DNA from: Puffinus mauretanicus
Taxonomy: Eukaryota > Chordata > Aves > Procellariiformes > Procellariidae
Reading direction: 5' to 3'
Length of the DNA stretch: 64,000 nt
Assembly: GCA_023333565.1 (NCBI GenBank)
Contig: JAJKFH010000157.1
Span: 186,001-250,000, forward strand
Shown here: piece by piece, positions 21,850-34,035 of the stretch
Layout: every line of letters begins with the position of its first letter
How positions within the stretch are numbered: the stretch's first letter is position 1
Program-made: the position numbers and the translations under genes
The notes under the pieces: model-generated
Databases searched by the model: none
Seen by the model: only the letters and a program-made list of their open reading frames with translations
Told to the model about the DNA's origin: nothing

Positions 21850-24749
21850 ACACAGCTCATATACACCTGAGCATAAGATAAAATGTTCACAATTTTACTT
21901 TCTTCTTGACTCTTATAACACCTTCATCTCTTGGGCCTGACAAAGTCCCATCATGCATGCTCTCTCTCTCTTTCTCTCTGACATATGTTAATATTGGCTT
22001 TCCCACAAGCACAAAAGCATTCATCTTCAAACTCTATTGTGGCTTCCTAATTCATTATCCCTGTTCATGAAATTGTTCTACTTTGAATGGGTCAGTGTTT
22101 TATCTGTCAGTATGAGCAACTATTTAAATATAAACCAAAGTTCGATATTAATAAATATTATCCTATGATCTTTTGCCCTTTTAGGAGTTCTGAAAGACAT
22201 TTTGTTTTCATTCTGTCTGTTTCCTAGGAAATTATAAGAAAACATGCAATGTTTGCTTTCAATATTATGAAAACCCAGAAAGGGCTCACAAAATTCCAAG
22301 AAAGCCCCATGAGGTTTGCTGATTTCCAGGTAAAAGCAAATGATTAAAAGAAATTTAAACTAACTGACAGTAAACCAGGGTCAGACAAAGTGTGTAACAT
22401 TTCAAGGTCAAAAGGCAGATGATTCTGTGAGACAATAGCTCTGAGAGCAGAGACCAACATTTTTTTTTTTTAATTGCAAAACCTTTACATGCTCTTTGTA
22501 TTGTTTATAAGTTTTAATAAAGACAGTTTGCTGGTGGTACCTAAAGTAAATACATGTGGACATACCACTTCCTCTCTTAAGAAATGTCTGCAGTATACAG
22601 AGTTTAACATTTTTATGCCTTTGTGACTCTATGTATCCTTGATTTCATCACTCCCTTGGTAATGTAGCTTATTTTCTGAGTTAAACAAAGGCATTGGCAG
22701 AGAAACTACAAAGTGTTCTAATCTCCTGACCCCCACATTGACAGTTCAATATATTTTAGAACAACTAAAGATATGGAAGTGGAATTATGAAACAAGCAGG
22801 CACTTCAGAAGAATGTTCTATAAATTTATTGCTTTACTGCATAGTGGAACTGCTGTAGTTTTAAGAGAGCAAGGACGTACATCTGGAAAATAAAACATAA
22901 TGGTAGTGGCTCACTGGAAATAAAAGATAAAAACATCTGTCAAATACAATTGTACAGAAAATACGAGATTATTAGTTTCGTTGGGATTTATTAATTTGAT
23001 ATATTTCAAATCTTATCTGCTAAATGAGGGTGGGGGAAACTGCCACACAGCTGATGACTTGCAATCACTTCATAAACTCTTCTGGTTTTATTTTTCACCT
23101 ATATCTAAAATTCATTCAGTTAACTAGGAAAAGGTTCTCTCCCCTCAGCAGGCAGTTTCTTGCAGTAACTCAAAGCACACATAGTCAATCAAATGTCACC
23201 ACATTGCCATCTTACTGTGAATGACTGGAATTTACTTCCTATTGTTAGTGTTGCTGAAAATTGCTACTAGATTCCACGGAGTTCATAATATATTGTCTAA
23301 ACGGAAAACAATTTCAGGGACCGAACTGACCTTTTAGAAAACTGCACTTTCATCCTTAAAATGCTGCACTATTTCATTTAAAAGGTTATTTAAACTTTTT
23401 TCTTTCTTTTTTTTGAAAAAGAGTAAGGATTGTTGTGTGAAAGGAGTATCTTCATATAACTCTTCTGTGTCAAAAATCAGGGAAGAATATCACTCATTAC
23501 TCTAAAGATGCTTCAAGAAAACTATACAGAAAAGACCACAGCTGCTATTCTCCCTGAGAAACAACCAGATAATTGTAATTAATATTTAATACTTGTGTTT
23601 AAGTCCTAACTGATAGTAAGGTCTAATTTTATAAAAGTGTTGGAGAGACTGTTTCTCTCTCTGAGCATCCTAACAAAAGATGAAAAGCAGAAAATACTTC
23701 TCTTCCATGTTACTGTCTTGGAACTGAGATACAGAGAAATGGTGAGCTGCCCACAGTAAGACAGAAAAATCTGCAACAAACCAAGCAACTTAAACCTTGC
23801 TTCTTCAGTAACAGTTAAATGTCCCAACAAAAAATATCCTCCCCCACCAATTTGGCTGAAAAGGGATTGATTACTTGTAGAGCCTAACCACAATACAGCA
23901 CCTGTGCATTTAAAAGAAGGAAAAAGGAATTGAACCAGATTGCAGAGTTGCCAGCCTAAGGAGTGCTGACCACAAACAGCCTTTTCCCCCACATTTTATC
24001 AGAGGAAGGGAAAAGAAGTATTAAAGATAGGATTAATCCTCTTTAAGGGGGAGAATGTGGGAAATGATTACTGCAAGCGCTGGTTGGCTGTGGTGCTAAG
24101 GGATCAGATTTTAGAAAAAAATAACAGCCTGCCTCCTAATGATAAATGAATATGTGAGCTTCACTGATGGCACACATGACTGTTTTTAGACTTAGAAAAA
24201 GTGACAGAGGAAGATGAACAGTCATGTAAGTGGCAAGGTAAGTGAATTAAAGACATAGCATAAGAGAAGAGAGCTGACATAAAGACCAGTGACCATAAGG
24301 AGAGGTGATAAAAAAGAGAAGGGAATATATTAAGGAAATGAGTTAACTGTTTGTCTTCTGAATCTTGTATAACTCTTAGGTCAATGAAGAAAACAGCACT
24401 GTTCCAGGAAGTAAGTGGAGAAACGTGGAATTAATAAGAGAGAGAAAGAAATACAGAAGACTTAACTGTATATTTTGCAGGCATCATTTTCTTAGAAAAG
24501 TTGACATGTATTTGATACATTTTTCAGTATCACGATCATGAACTTTAGATGTGTATTTGGCATTTCTGGGGACTGACAGAAGGTTCAGACACACGCGACT
24601 GAGTAAAGAAGACATAACAGGCTAAGGTACAGCCCAACCACTTGTTCCTGGCCTGGCTCAGTTGCCAAGTAATGCAGATTACCTGCAACTTTTTCCTTTG
24701 AAGTTTACAAGAAATTGTGTTGTCTTGTAGTGGGCTGGGTTAAGAGTGC
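21850..24749. other. intergenic, no gene
   Basis: A CT dinucleotide run lies at about 21959-21981. At about 23710-23790 'ggaactgagatacagagaaatgg...ctgcccacagtaagac' resembles a reverse-strand MIR-type SINE 3' end. No gene is supported. Confidence 0.45.
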
Positions 24750-25325
24750 TGTCGTGGTTTAACCTGGCAGCAGCCAAATACCACGCAGCCGCTCGCTCAC
24801 CCCCCCGCCAGGTGGGATGGGGGAGAGAATCAGAAGGGTAAAAGTGAGAAAAACTCGTGGGTTGAGATAAAGACAGTTTAATAGGGAAAGCAAAGGCTGC
24901 GCACGCAAGCAAAGCAAAACAAGGAATTAATTCACCACTTCCCATCGGCAGGCAGGTGTTCAGCCATCGCCAGGAAAGCAGGGCTCCATCACGCGTAACG
25001 GCTACTTGGGAAGACAAACGCCATCACTCCGAACGCCCCCCCCTCCTTCTTCTTCACCCAGCCTTATATGCTGAGCATGACGTCATATGGTATGGAATAG
25101 CCTATTGGCCAGCTGGGCCAGCCGCCCTGGCCACGCTCCCTCCCAGCCCCCTGCACATCTGGCAGGGCATGGGAAGATGAAAAGTCCTTGACTAGCATAA
25201 ACATTACCTAGCAACAACCAAAACATCAGTGTGCCATCAACATTATTCTCACACTACATCCAAAACCCAGCATTATACCAGTTAATAGGAAGAAAATCAA
25301 CTCCATCCCAGCCAAAACCAGGACA
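24750..25325 (-). mobile_element. ERVL-like solo LTR, copy 2
   Basis: 576-bp LTR in reverse orientation. On the element strand it opens TGTCCTGGTTTTGG and closes AAACCACGACA. A 5-bp target duplication, agtgc, flanks it exactly (24745-24749 and 25326-25330). That fits ERVL-type integration and shows a clean solo LTR formed by recombination between the two LTRs of one provirus. It carries CRE 25078-25085, a TATA box TATAAGG (plus-strand positions 25062-25068) and ATTAAA (plus-strand 24877-24882). The segment between TATA and the poly(A) site differs strongly from copies 1 and 4, so it is a distinct subfamily. It is the most complete promoter of the four. Confidence 0.93.
25062..25085 (-). promoter_or_regulatory. 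CRE plus TATA box of solo LTR copy 2
   Basis: On the element strand an exact CRE (25078-25085) precedes a TATAAGG box (25062-25068) by about 9 bp. This is an intact core promoter layout that would read leftwards into the LTR's R-U5 and the DNA below 24750. Confidence 0.6.
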
Positions 25326-25480
25326 AGTGCACATACATTAACTGAGGATCAGACAGTGAATGTAACTTATTAAGCTGCTATGGCTTATGTATTTCAGCCA
25401 CAAATCTCAAACAAAAATTAACTAAATGAACTGAAATGAAGCATTTAAGACTACTGCAGGATTATTAGACCAACATAAAA

Positions 25481-25548
25481 TATTTTCTGCTAAGGAAATA
25501 TCTATCATATTTCAGAAGAGAGTATTAGACTGAGGACCACTTAAAAAG
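25481..25548. repeat. 68-bp duplicated segment, copy 1
   Basis: Begins tattttctgctaag. It aligns without gaps to 26259-26326 at 54 of 68 positions (79%). I do not recognise it as a known repeat. Confidence 0.75.
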
Positions 25549-25958
25549 TGGGCCACTGTTTTTTAGAGGCAGGAAGCCAGCGCACTAAGATGCTCCATTG
25601 CTACAAACTTCTTGAAGCAGTGCATAATCTAACTGAGGTTGTATTTATTGTTTTAACTCCTGCAAAGGTTGAAACAGCTGCCGGTAGATCCTGAGGGAGA
25701 AAACATAAGCTCAGTCCATGCTTCAGCCCTAGCACTGGCACAGGCAGAAAGGTGCTTCTGAAAGATGATTTGCTTTCCTGATATTGCCCTACTAACTAAA
25801 CAACCACTTGGATCATTTACTGGAGTTGGAGCTGTCTTACTATATAATCATATGAGTTTTGTAGGAATAGAGCACAATAAAGGAGTCATCCTTTGGACCT
25901 CCTATTGCCTTCTGGTTGGTGTAGCTGCTAACATCTTCTCTGTCCAGGTGTCGAATAT
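25549..25958. other. intergenic, no gene
   Basis: Unique-looking sequence. The 81-codon frame at 25765-26010 runs into the CR1 fragment and has no homology I recognise. Confidence 0.45.
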
Positions 25959-26132
25959 TCATAAAATCATAGAATGTTTGGGTTGGAAGGCACCTTTAAA
26001 GGTCATCTAGTCCAACCCCCCTGCAATGAGCAGGGACACCTTCCACTAGATCAGGTTGCTCAGAGCCCCATCCAGCCTGATCTTGAATATTTCCAGGGAC
26101 GGGGCATCTACAACCTCTCTGGGCAACCTATT
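25959..26132 (-). mobile_element. CR1 3'-end fragment, copy C
   Basis: A short CR1 tail (tcataaaatcatagaat) is followed by the standard 3' UTR ('gggttggaaggcaccttt', 'catctagtccaacccccctg') and the first codons of the ORF2 C-terminus on the reverse strand, ending at 'ctgggcaaccta'. A severely 5'-truncated insertion of about 170 bp. It lies between the two 68-bp duplicated segments. Confidence 0.92.
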
Positions 26133-26258
26133 ATCTTTTACATCTTTTTAAACTCACTTTTCACAGTTATTAATGACTGTGCATAACACAAACAAGTGTA
26201 ATATTCAACCTAAGATATCTTTTTTGTTGATGAAGTTAGATAAGAAAGGATTAGAAAA

Positions 26259-26326
26259 TATTTTCTGCTAAGAAAGTATCTGCCATACCTCAGAATAGGG
26301 TAGTATAGTGATGTCCACTTAAGAAG
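26259..26326. repeat. 68-bp duplicated segment, copy 2
   Basis: Partner of 25481-25548, same orientation, offset 778 bp. It is followed by a T-rich run (about 26354-26367). Confidence 0.75.
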
Positions 26327-28809
26327 AAGTCAATAGTTATAAACAGGTACCAATTTTTTTTTTTTTCTAAGAGACCTTTCACATAGAATTATAAATAGCT
26401 GTGGAAAGGAAGATGACATGCAGCCGTAACTATGGGGATAAATGTTTACGTTTAATAAGCCAGTAATATATCTATGTTGCTGCATCAGGAGCATACATCT
26501 TATGGTTGTTGTTTTACTGCCCCAGGTCAAATATGCTGCAGATGTTCAAGACATGAGATGATACACAGCACTACATTGAACAAAACCAAATGTAACTATA
26601 ATAGATACTTGAAAATAATAATTAAAAAAAAACCCCAAACTACAAATTACAGTTGTTTCTTATCCTGAGGAAAAAACAAACACACAAACAAACAAACTGG
26701 CAGTATGTCATCAATACTTAGTGACAAATGGGGGGTGTGCAATTCTTGCACATTAATTTGACAGATTAAAAATAGACATGAAGTTAAAGTTGGATGAGAA
26801 AACCGGAACTATTTGGATAACAATCCATTTTATCACTTGACATAGTAAAACATTGCTCTGGTTCTATACAAAGGTATTAACTGCTTTTATTTTCTTTTGA
26901 AAGAACTATCCAGTTGGAATTTTTGCTCTTCCTTTTAAGGACATTATAGTATATTGTGATTTTGAGTAGAGCTTGCTGATAAATTTCATCAAAATCTGCT
27001 GAATGTGGAATGTGTGTTTTCCTTGATATTGACATTTTTCATGGGTAAATGTCACATTGCCACCCTTTTATTTTTTTCTTTTTTCCTTTAGGGAATGTAC
27101 ACAGAACATTTTCTTTCAGGTCAGCATCATGTTAATCCTTGCATCCACTGAAGCTCCGCATTTCTTCATAGGAACTGTAGATTGTAGGACTTCTGGGTCT
27201 TGTGATGATGGGACTTCTGGTTCATCACTATGGTGCAGCCACTGGCAAAGATCTTCCTGGAAAGACATCCTCTACATGAAGAGTCCAAAACACAGTAAGA
27301 AAGAATCAGAATGTGATCAAAATCAATTAAATTGTTTATTTACTTATTATTACAGACCAGAACAAGCATAAGAATTTGAAGGATCAGGCTCTTAACAATC
27401 TTTCTTATTTCATAACTCATTGTAAATTTATAAGATGCTATGTTTTCTTCACACATATTTAAACATCACTGAGCAAGCTATATCTGTCCTATTGGTAGTT
27501 ATTACAGGCGACAGGAATACAAAGCTATTTAGGGACCACAGTTCTAATTTCCATTGATTTCACTAGGGACTCGGGCACCAAAATCCTATTCAGTACGGCA
27601 CCTACGGACAGTTGTGAAACCAGCAACCGTTACTCATATTGTTGAGTGCTCACCAATTAATCAGTGTAAAACTTGCGAATTGAGAATGACATATTTGTCA
27701 GTCCTCCTCACTTCCCACAAACATTTTTGTTGATTTTCACTTATATGTACAATATGAAATGAGTGGAACAGTGCACTTTACTGCATCAATACAGAGCATG
27801 ATGATTTAAAGTGTCAGGATATAAGGCACAGATAGGGGAAAAAACAGGAGGCAAGAATAGCAACATTACTGAGAAATGAAATAGAATCTGCTGAGAAAAA
27901 TGGCCTAAACACTTGGAATGACAGTAGAGAAAGTTTTGATAGAAATTTGGGTAATAAAAGCAGTCAGGTAATTCACTGATGTAGCTGCAGATCTCTTGGG
28001 CAGTTAGAGCAGATATGGCAGTACACTCAGCATGGCCTGTTAGAGCTTGGCTTTAATCTTTATCAAGGGAAAAGTAATTACCTCAATACTGATTTTGATA
28101 GAAACTAAGCAAAAAACTAGGAGGAATTTTTTTTTCCAAGTAACTATAAATTGTTAGGAGGGAGGTGGTAGGGAAAGAGAGGTGGGTTTTTTTGTTTTGG
28201 TTCTTTTGGGTTTGTTTTTTTGCTAAATAACTTATGTGGTTAGAGGCAGTTCTGTGGATAATACAGTGACTTGAGACAGGTATAAATAGGGTTGATATTG
28301 AGAACATGCAGTATCTAGCAAACAAAAAATCTTTAGATTTGGTGTACTTATGAGGCTTCTTAGCAGAGAAAGAAACACACTAGGTTTGATGTCAGAAAGT
28401 TTGATTTTGAGGGAATGTGAAATGCTCAGTGGAATTTTGACTGAGATTTTATAACACTTAGGAAATGTACTATTGAAACTGAAATAATGGAAGAAATGGC
28501 AATTAAAATTCCCTCTGGTGTAACCCAGCCAGGAAAACAGAGACCAAAGTAAGCTAACAAGGAATATGAATAATCTTAATATGTGTAAGAGAAAGGTAAA
28601 AAAAAAAACTTTTAAAGAAATTTAAAAATTCTAGAAATAACAGTGAGAAAGTGAGGAAAAAAAAATGGAGTAGTGAAAATAAGGAGAAGACAGAGGATAA
28701 TTCTTATTTTTGCATGGAAACCAATTTACTTCTCAAATTCAGAGGCAGCATAAATAATATTAGAAATAGTAAGTGAATGCAGGTTTGCAGTGCGTGTGCC
28801 ATAAGTACT
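26327..28809. other. AT-rich intergenic, no gene
   Basis: Contains an ACAA/ACAC-rich run (about 26668-26695). At about 27520-27600 'ccattgatttcactagggactcgggcacc' loosely resembles an old palindromic amniote repeat. The 104-codon frame at 27057-27371 is not supported as a gene. Confidence 0.45.
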
Positions 28810-29326
28810 TGTATTTATTTTGGAAGGGATAGAGTTAAGTTTCTTCGTAGTAGCTTGTATGAGGCTGTGTTTTGGATTTGTGATGAAAACAGTGTTCATA
28901 AGACACCATGTTAGTTACTGCTGAGCAGTGCTTACACAGAGTCAAGGCCTTTTCTGCTTCTCACACCACCCCACCAGTGAGTAGGTTGCATTTGGGAGTG
29001 GACACAGCTGCACAAGGATTTGGGAGGGGACACAACTGGGACAGCTGACCCCTACTGTCCAAAGGGATATTCTATACCATATGATGTCATGCTCAGCAAT
29101 AAAAATTGGGATGTTGGGGGAGGTTTGTGGGGGCTGCCGTTGCTTGGGGACTGGCTGGGCATCAGTTGGCTGGTGCTGAATAATTGTTGGGTTTTCTTCA
29201 CTTGTTTCTCTTGGCCTTGTTTTTCTTTGGTTTTTGGGGGTTTTTTTTAGGGGGGGGATAAAGGGTAGGGGGTGTGAGCAAGTAGTTATGTAGTGCCTAG
29301 CTGCCTACCAGTGTTAAACCATGACA
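28810..29326 (+). mobile_element. ERVL-like solo LTR, copy 3 (older)
   Basis: 517-bp LTR related to the others: 'gggatagagttaagtttctt' near the start, 'ataccatatgatgtcatgct' in the middle, and 'gttaaaccatgaca' at the end. The flanking pentamers gtact (28805-28809) and gcacc (29327-29331) match at 3 of 5, with the differences being transitions, so a decayed 5-bp target duplication is possible. The CRE is mutated (TGATGTCA). It is more diverged than the copies at 380 and 54885, hence older. No internal retroviral sequence adjoins it. Confidence 0.8.
29250..29272 (+). other. potential G-quadruplex in LTR copy 3
   Basis: Eight Gs (29250-29257, enough for two tracts), then ATAAA, GGG, TA, GGGGG. 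This gives four G-tracts with loops of 2, 5 and 2 bases on the plus strand. The sister LTRs have only two long G-runs here. Confidence 0.55.
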
Positions 29327-32300
29327 GCACCCAAGGTGTTGGATAGTAACAGGAAACAATCAACCATGAGAAGTAAGACACAATAGAAGGATTTTGCTTA
29401 CCTGCTTTTTTGTGACAGTTTTGCACCGTCTCCTCTTTTCATGAAAGCTCTTCAGCAAACAACTTAAGATTTGCTGTAGATAGTTGAAAAAGAAAAGTGG
29501 TGGGCTGAAAACACTACTGCCAAATTCTGGCATAGTTAAACTATATAAACCTCTTGACCTAAATCTTCACAAATATATGCTTTGACATTTCACAAGCATC
29601 ACTGCAGATAAACTTCGGGCCCCAGAAAAAATTCTAACGCAGGAACCTTTGTAAAAGCCAGAGCTGACATGGGACTCAGTTGCCTAACAGTATGTGGCTA
29701 GAGACAGACTAGGCACCTTCGATCATCCTTCCGGACTTCCAGCTGCATCTCTAGAAGGGCATGGATTTCCTGCGGTTCCTGTGTTGCATCTGCCAAGATC
29801 ATGCATGTCTCAAATATCCTAGGGCACCTGGTACCATATTTGGGCACTCTTTGGTGAAACAGTTTATTTCAACACTTTTATTTAAAACATGCTGAAAGAT
29901 ACAACAGTGAAAGAAAGAAGAGAAATAATGAGACACATAATTAAACTGGGTTTTCTCTCAGTGATTTCTAAAAACTAAATAGACATTTGTTATACTTGTA
30001 AGCTGCCCTGTTCCATCTTCAGCTCATTGAATCAGATGTAGCTTAACTGCGCCTAATACCAAGTGTTACACAGTGATTTTTAAAATAAAAAAATCTCAAA
30101 TGCTGTTTGTAGAGTCTGCCTACAAACCTAAATCAGCTTTGAAATCTGTTTACAGTGAAAGGAAATTTGGCTCAACGATTTCTTTCAGTTGTGTGTTTAT
30201 TGTTTGGCAAAGTCAAAATTTTCAGGACATGATTGTCATTACTGCATTCAGTGGTTCATAGAAGCATATGAACAGAGGATGGAGAAGTTGTGTAAAACCT
30301 TATTTCTCACATTTCTCTAGAGTTTCTGACTCAGAGCTGTAAAAACCCAGGAGTAAACTAGTAAACAGACAATGACTCAGCCATGACCACTCGCCCCCCT
30401 TTCTGATCTGTTTTATTTCCTTTCACAGAACAGTTTATTCCCCTTTGTTCCTGGTCAAAGATTCGATCATTCCCTGCTCTTCTCTAGACACTTTTCTACC
30501 CTTTTGCTTGCAAGAGGGATTAGCATGTCAGTCTCCCTTGCTGTCTTTTTCATATCCAATGTCATAGGCTTCTCTCCCCTGCATGGTAGAGAAAGATTGT
30601 GGAAATACAGCCTTAAATCAACTTCTAGCAGTCTGCTAACTTTCTTCTCCTTTTCTTTTCTAAATTTTAAATCATGTCCCATGTTCCTCTATTGAGTACT
30701 CCCTTAGTTTTCTAAAAGAATGATTAAGATCATGAGAACAGGCATTTTGCAATGGATGCCTGCCAGAAACACCTGCTGTGTTTCAGGACAGCCACAACCC
30801 CCGTTCACCCAACACGCGAAAGCCATCCAGCAACGGGTACCAGTCGTTAGGAGGGAGACAGAGAAGATTGCTGAAGCAATGTGTCTATTCAGAGCACTGC
30901 CTTAGCAATCCCAGCCTGTGGCTGCTGGCTGTTTTTGAAGTTTGAGTCTGGCCCCAAGGCACAGGAGGAATACAATACCTTGTTTTCCACAGCGGTGCAA
31001 ATAGCTGGTGCAACTGGCCACCCGCTCGCCGAGATGTTCTAGAGCTGAAGTAGTCCGAGGGATTTCACAATGAAATACATTCACGCCGATGCTGCTTAAA
31101 AAACACTACGGGATAATACTTCATCATGGAATGCAGCTATTAGAATTTGAGATGCCCATTCTAGGATTTATAGACATCCCTCTATTTAACTTCTGTGGCA
31201 GATCAACTTGACTTCTTTAGTTTAATCTCAGATACTTTACCACTTTCCTAAATCTACTCAATAAGGGTAAAAGTATCCCCTACTGAAAAAAGCATAAAGT
31301 CCAAAAATATCATAGGATTGGAATAGATTTACTGTACAAACCAGATTTCTGTTTTAAACTGTTAGATGGGGAAAAGTTAAATATAGAAGCAACTAAAAGG
31401 AAATGCACTTCTTGTAGTATTAAAAGATGAGAAATAAAAGATTGTAAAAATGCTTCCTATGTCTTAAATATATCATGATTTTAACATTAAATCTTTGCAG
31501 ATTATATTAAAAAAAAACCAAACCCTTACCGGACTGCATATTTTATGTTCCTGACAAAATCCTTTTGCATATTTCCATTTGCCATTTGTTCATCCTGCAG
31601 GAATAATACCCGTTTCTTTCTTATTTTTTAAATACTGCAATGCTTTCAGCTAATAGTGAGAGAGCAACAGTTTATTTCAAGCGAATACTGTCTTAGTCAC
31701 ATGAGTCCTGATATTTAAAGTATTTTAATCAATATGAAAGAATAACAGATGTTGAGCTTTCCAAACACAATGATATTTACTGTATAAATCTTCTTCGATA
31801 GTAAGTTGAAAAAGAAATACTTACAGGGCTTTTCTTTGCAAAATAAGATTTTAGCCTCAAGGTCTGCATTTATTTTCTAATCTTTCTTTTCTACAAGATC
31901 TCTTGAAACATCAACTTTCTCTCCTTGTCCTTTTTCTAACACAACTGGCCAGTCACTCATTTGGCTTTATATGAATTCCTCATCGTCTGCAAACATATAA
32001 AAAAAGAAATTGGAAGTAGGAAAGTCTTCCAGTTATCTGCCTCATTTCTCCACCACCACAAGGTTATTCCTTACTGTATACTCCACAGAATGCTCGTCAG
32101 TCTAGTTTAAGTGACCTAAATAGTGGAAACTCCTGTGCTTTGCTGGACTCAGTTCCTTAAACTACAAAATTTTGCTGTTAAGAAACATTACTTTGGATTA
32201 TGTCTTCTAATGATTCTTGTTTCCAACAAAATATTATTGGTGATACTAATTTGAATTGGAGAAAATATTTTAGGTTGTACTGCAGCTACGTGACCATGAA

Positions 32301-33110
32301 TGCCGTAAGAAAGCCCTATCACCTCATATTGGGATTTCTGACTTGAAAATCATATGCTGGCTAAAACAACATATCTCTGGGAAGCACCCACTTCTGACTT
32401 TACCAGTGAAAGCTGGGCAGAAAGGATTAAGGAAAAGGAAAAGTTTGGGAGCTGGAGAAAAAAAAAAAGAAATAGGACCAGAAGAAAAGAGAAAAGAGTA
32501 GAAGCAACCGGTACTGTTGGATTGATGAAAAAGCTGGATAGCTGTTAGTTTAAAATCAATAGTATGTTCAGTCATGTGGTAAGTAGAATTCCATGTGGTT
32601 GAATGAGTTATTGATGTGGGAGTTTATTTATTTTGCTGTATGCAAGGTATCACAAGCCAAACTTCAGCAGAGTGATTAATGTGGCTGAAAAAAATTCTTG
32701 TAACATCAGCTGGGAGTTCTGTTTCAGGATGTCGTCTCTGCCCACCTATGATGGCAATGAAGCAGTGTTAGCAACAAGCGCATTTAAATACTTTGGCATT
32801 TGAGGGCTAACCACCAACAGCTAGGGATGAAAGGGAAGTTCTGTAAAGAGAACTTCTACAGTGGGAACTTTGACTCAATCCTTCAATGCAATTTTTTTTT
32901 TCATCCTTTATTTTTTAATTCCCAGTGATACTTGGGTTTTACAGTTATATGACACATGGAGAGAGCTAGATACTTAGGAGTTGTGCTGGAGAATGCTTTC
33001 TGAGGAAGCCAGCAACCAGTATGAAATAGTGAAGAGAGGTTTGTCTTAAGTCTTGACTCTCTCAGAACTCATGTGCATGGGAGCCAAAGTGATAAGCCTT
33101 CTTCTGTGAG
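29327..33110. other. AT-rich intergenic, no gene
   Basis: No gene, RNA or young transposon recognised. The short frames (up to 83 codons) at 30073-31084 and 32324-32575 show no domain. An A-rich run lies at about 32459-32469. Confidence 0.45.
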
Positions 33111-33240
33111 AATCTGATGGTGCCCCTTTGGTAGTATGGTGGTTAATGCATTCAAGTGAGATGAAAGAGGACTAATTTTAAGCCCCTGTTCTGACTCAGG
33201 CAAAGCAAAGATTGCATTCAAACTCTGCTGAGGAGTGATT
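33111..33240 (+). repeat. decayed tRNA-type SINE, copy 1
   Basis: 'tatggtggttaatgcattcaagtgagat' (about 33134-33161) followed by 'ttttaagcccctgttctgactcagg' (about 33175-33200) has the layout of an old amniote tRNA-like SINE: an A-box-like start, then a B-box-like TTAAGCCCC, then a 'gactcagg' segment. It is strongly decayed. Confidence 0.4.
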
Positions 33241-33403
33241 ATTGTCCGCCTGTTTGGTTGAAAGAGAGCGGTTCACATTCCCGTGGCTCAAGGCCAGTCC
33301 ACCATACAGTGGGACTGGTTCAGTCAATATTGCATAGCACTTAGCCCTTTTTCTCTTTATGAGTGATATATGGTGCCCCCATGTCCCTAAAGCATATAAA
33401 TTT

Positions 33404-33453
33404 TTATTGTTATTGTTGTTGTTGTTGTTATTATTATTATTGTTATTATTATT
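33404..33453. repeat. (TTG/TTA)n trinucleotide microsatellite
   Basis: About 16 TTR triplets in a row. The polyasparagine frame on the minus strand (33196-33519) is produced by this repeat and is not a gene. Confidence 0.92.
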
Positions 33454-33934
33454 CAAAGAGCATGAACATAATATAGAGAGTGAACAGAATGCTTTTTTAC
33501 AGCATGTTTCCAAAAGCATGTTACATGTCTTCGGGCGTTGTTCTCAGGAATAGATGGTGGTTATCTGAAAAGCTGCTGGAATAGGAAGAGCTGATGATGT
33601 AGTTGCCAAAAAGAATTCAAAGAGTTGGTTTAACCTCGTCCACACTGCTTGTAGAGAACAGATTCTCAGAGCTGCACCCTGATTTACTTGGAAGACATCA
33701 CATACTTTTCTCTAAAGGAGATCCCAAGAATGAACTAAGATGTGTTGCATGGCTGCTCAGAGGGTAGGCCCCATATATGAATCAGAGAGCAAAGTTTTTT
33801 CACAGTAATACACATCCAAAGAACATTCTGCACCTCGACTGTTGGACCTCACTGAAGAATTAAGGGCTATTTGCAGTGTCTTTTTTTCTCTTTTTTTTTC
33901 CAATATGAGACAGAGACAAAACTCCAGAATAGCT

Positions 33935-34035
33935 TTTAAAACTGTAGTAATGGCACTCACCTGTAATGTAGAAGGCAAAGATTCAAGTCCCAGATCTGCA
34001 CTAGATAAAGAGGAATTTGAATTAAAGTGTCATGT
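33935..34035 (+). repeat. decayed tRNA-type SINE, copy 2
   Basis: 'ggcactcacctgtaatgtag' (about 33951-33970) and the B-box-like 'gattcaagtcccagatctgc' (about 33980-33999) match the order of a widespread reptile/bird SINE, whose B box reads GGTTCAAGTCC. 'agaggaatttgaa' follows, as in the older family. It is not a functional tRNA: there is no acceptor stem. Confidence 0.5.

Noticed and set aside
25765..26010. 81-codon frame with a hydrophobic stretch, possible membrane exon
   Set aside because: It ends inside the CR1 3' fragment and nothing else supports an exon.
27057..27371. 104-codon plus-strand frame
   Set aside because: Hydrophobic start comes from a T-rich run. No homology recognised and no exon structure.
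33196..33519. Frame with a run of about 16 asparagines
   Set aside because: Produced by the TTR microsatellite at 33404-33453. No domain on either side.
33980..34000. Possible tRNA gene (B-box-like sequence)
   Set aside because: No acceptor stem or cloverleaf. It fits a decayed SINE better.
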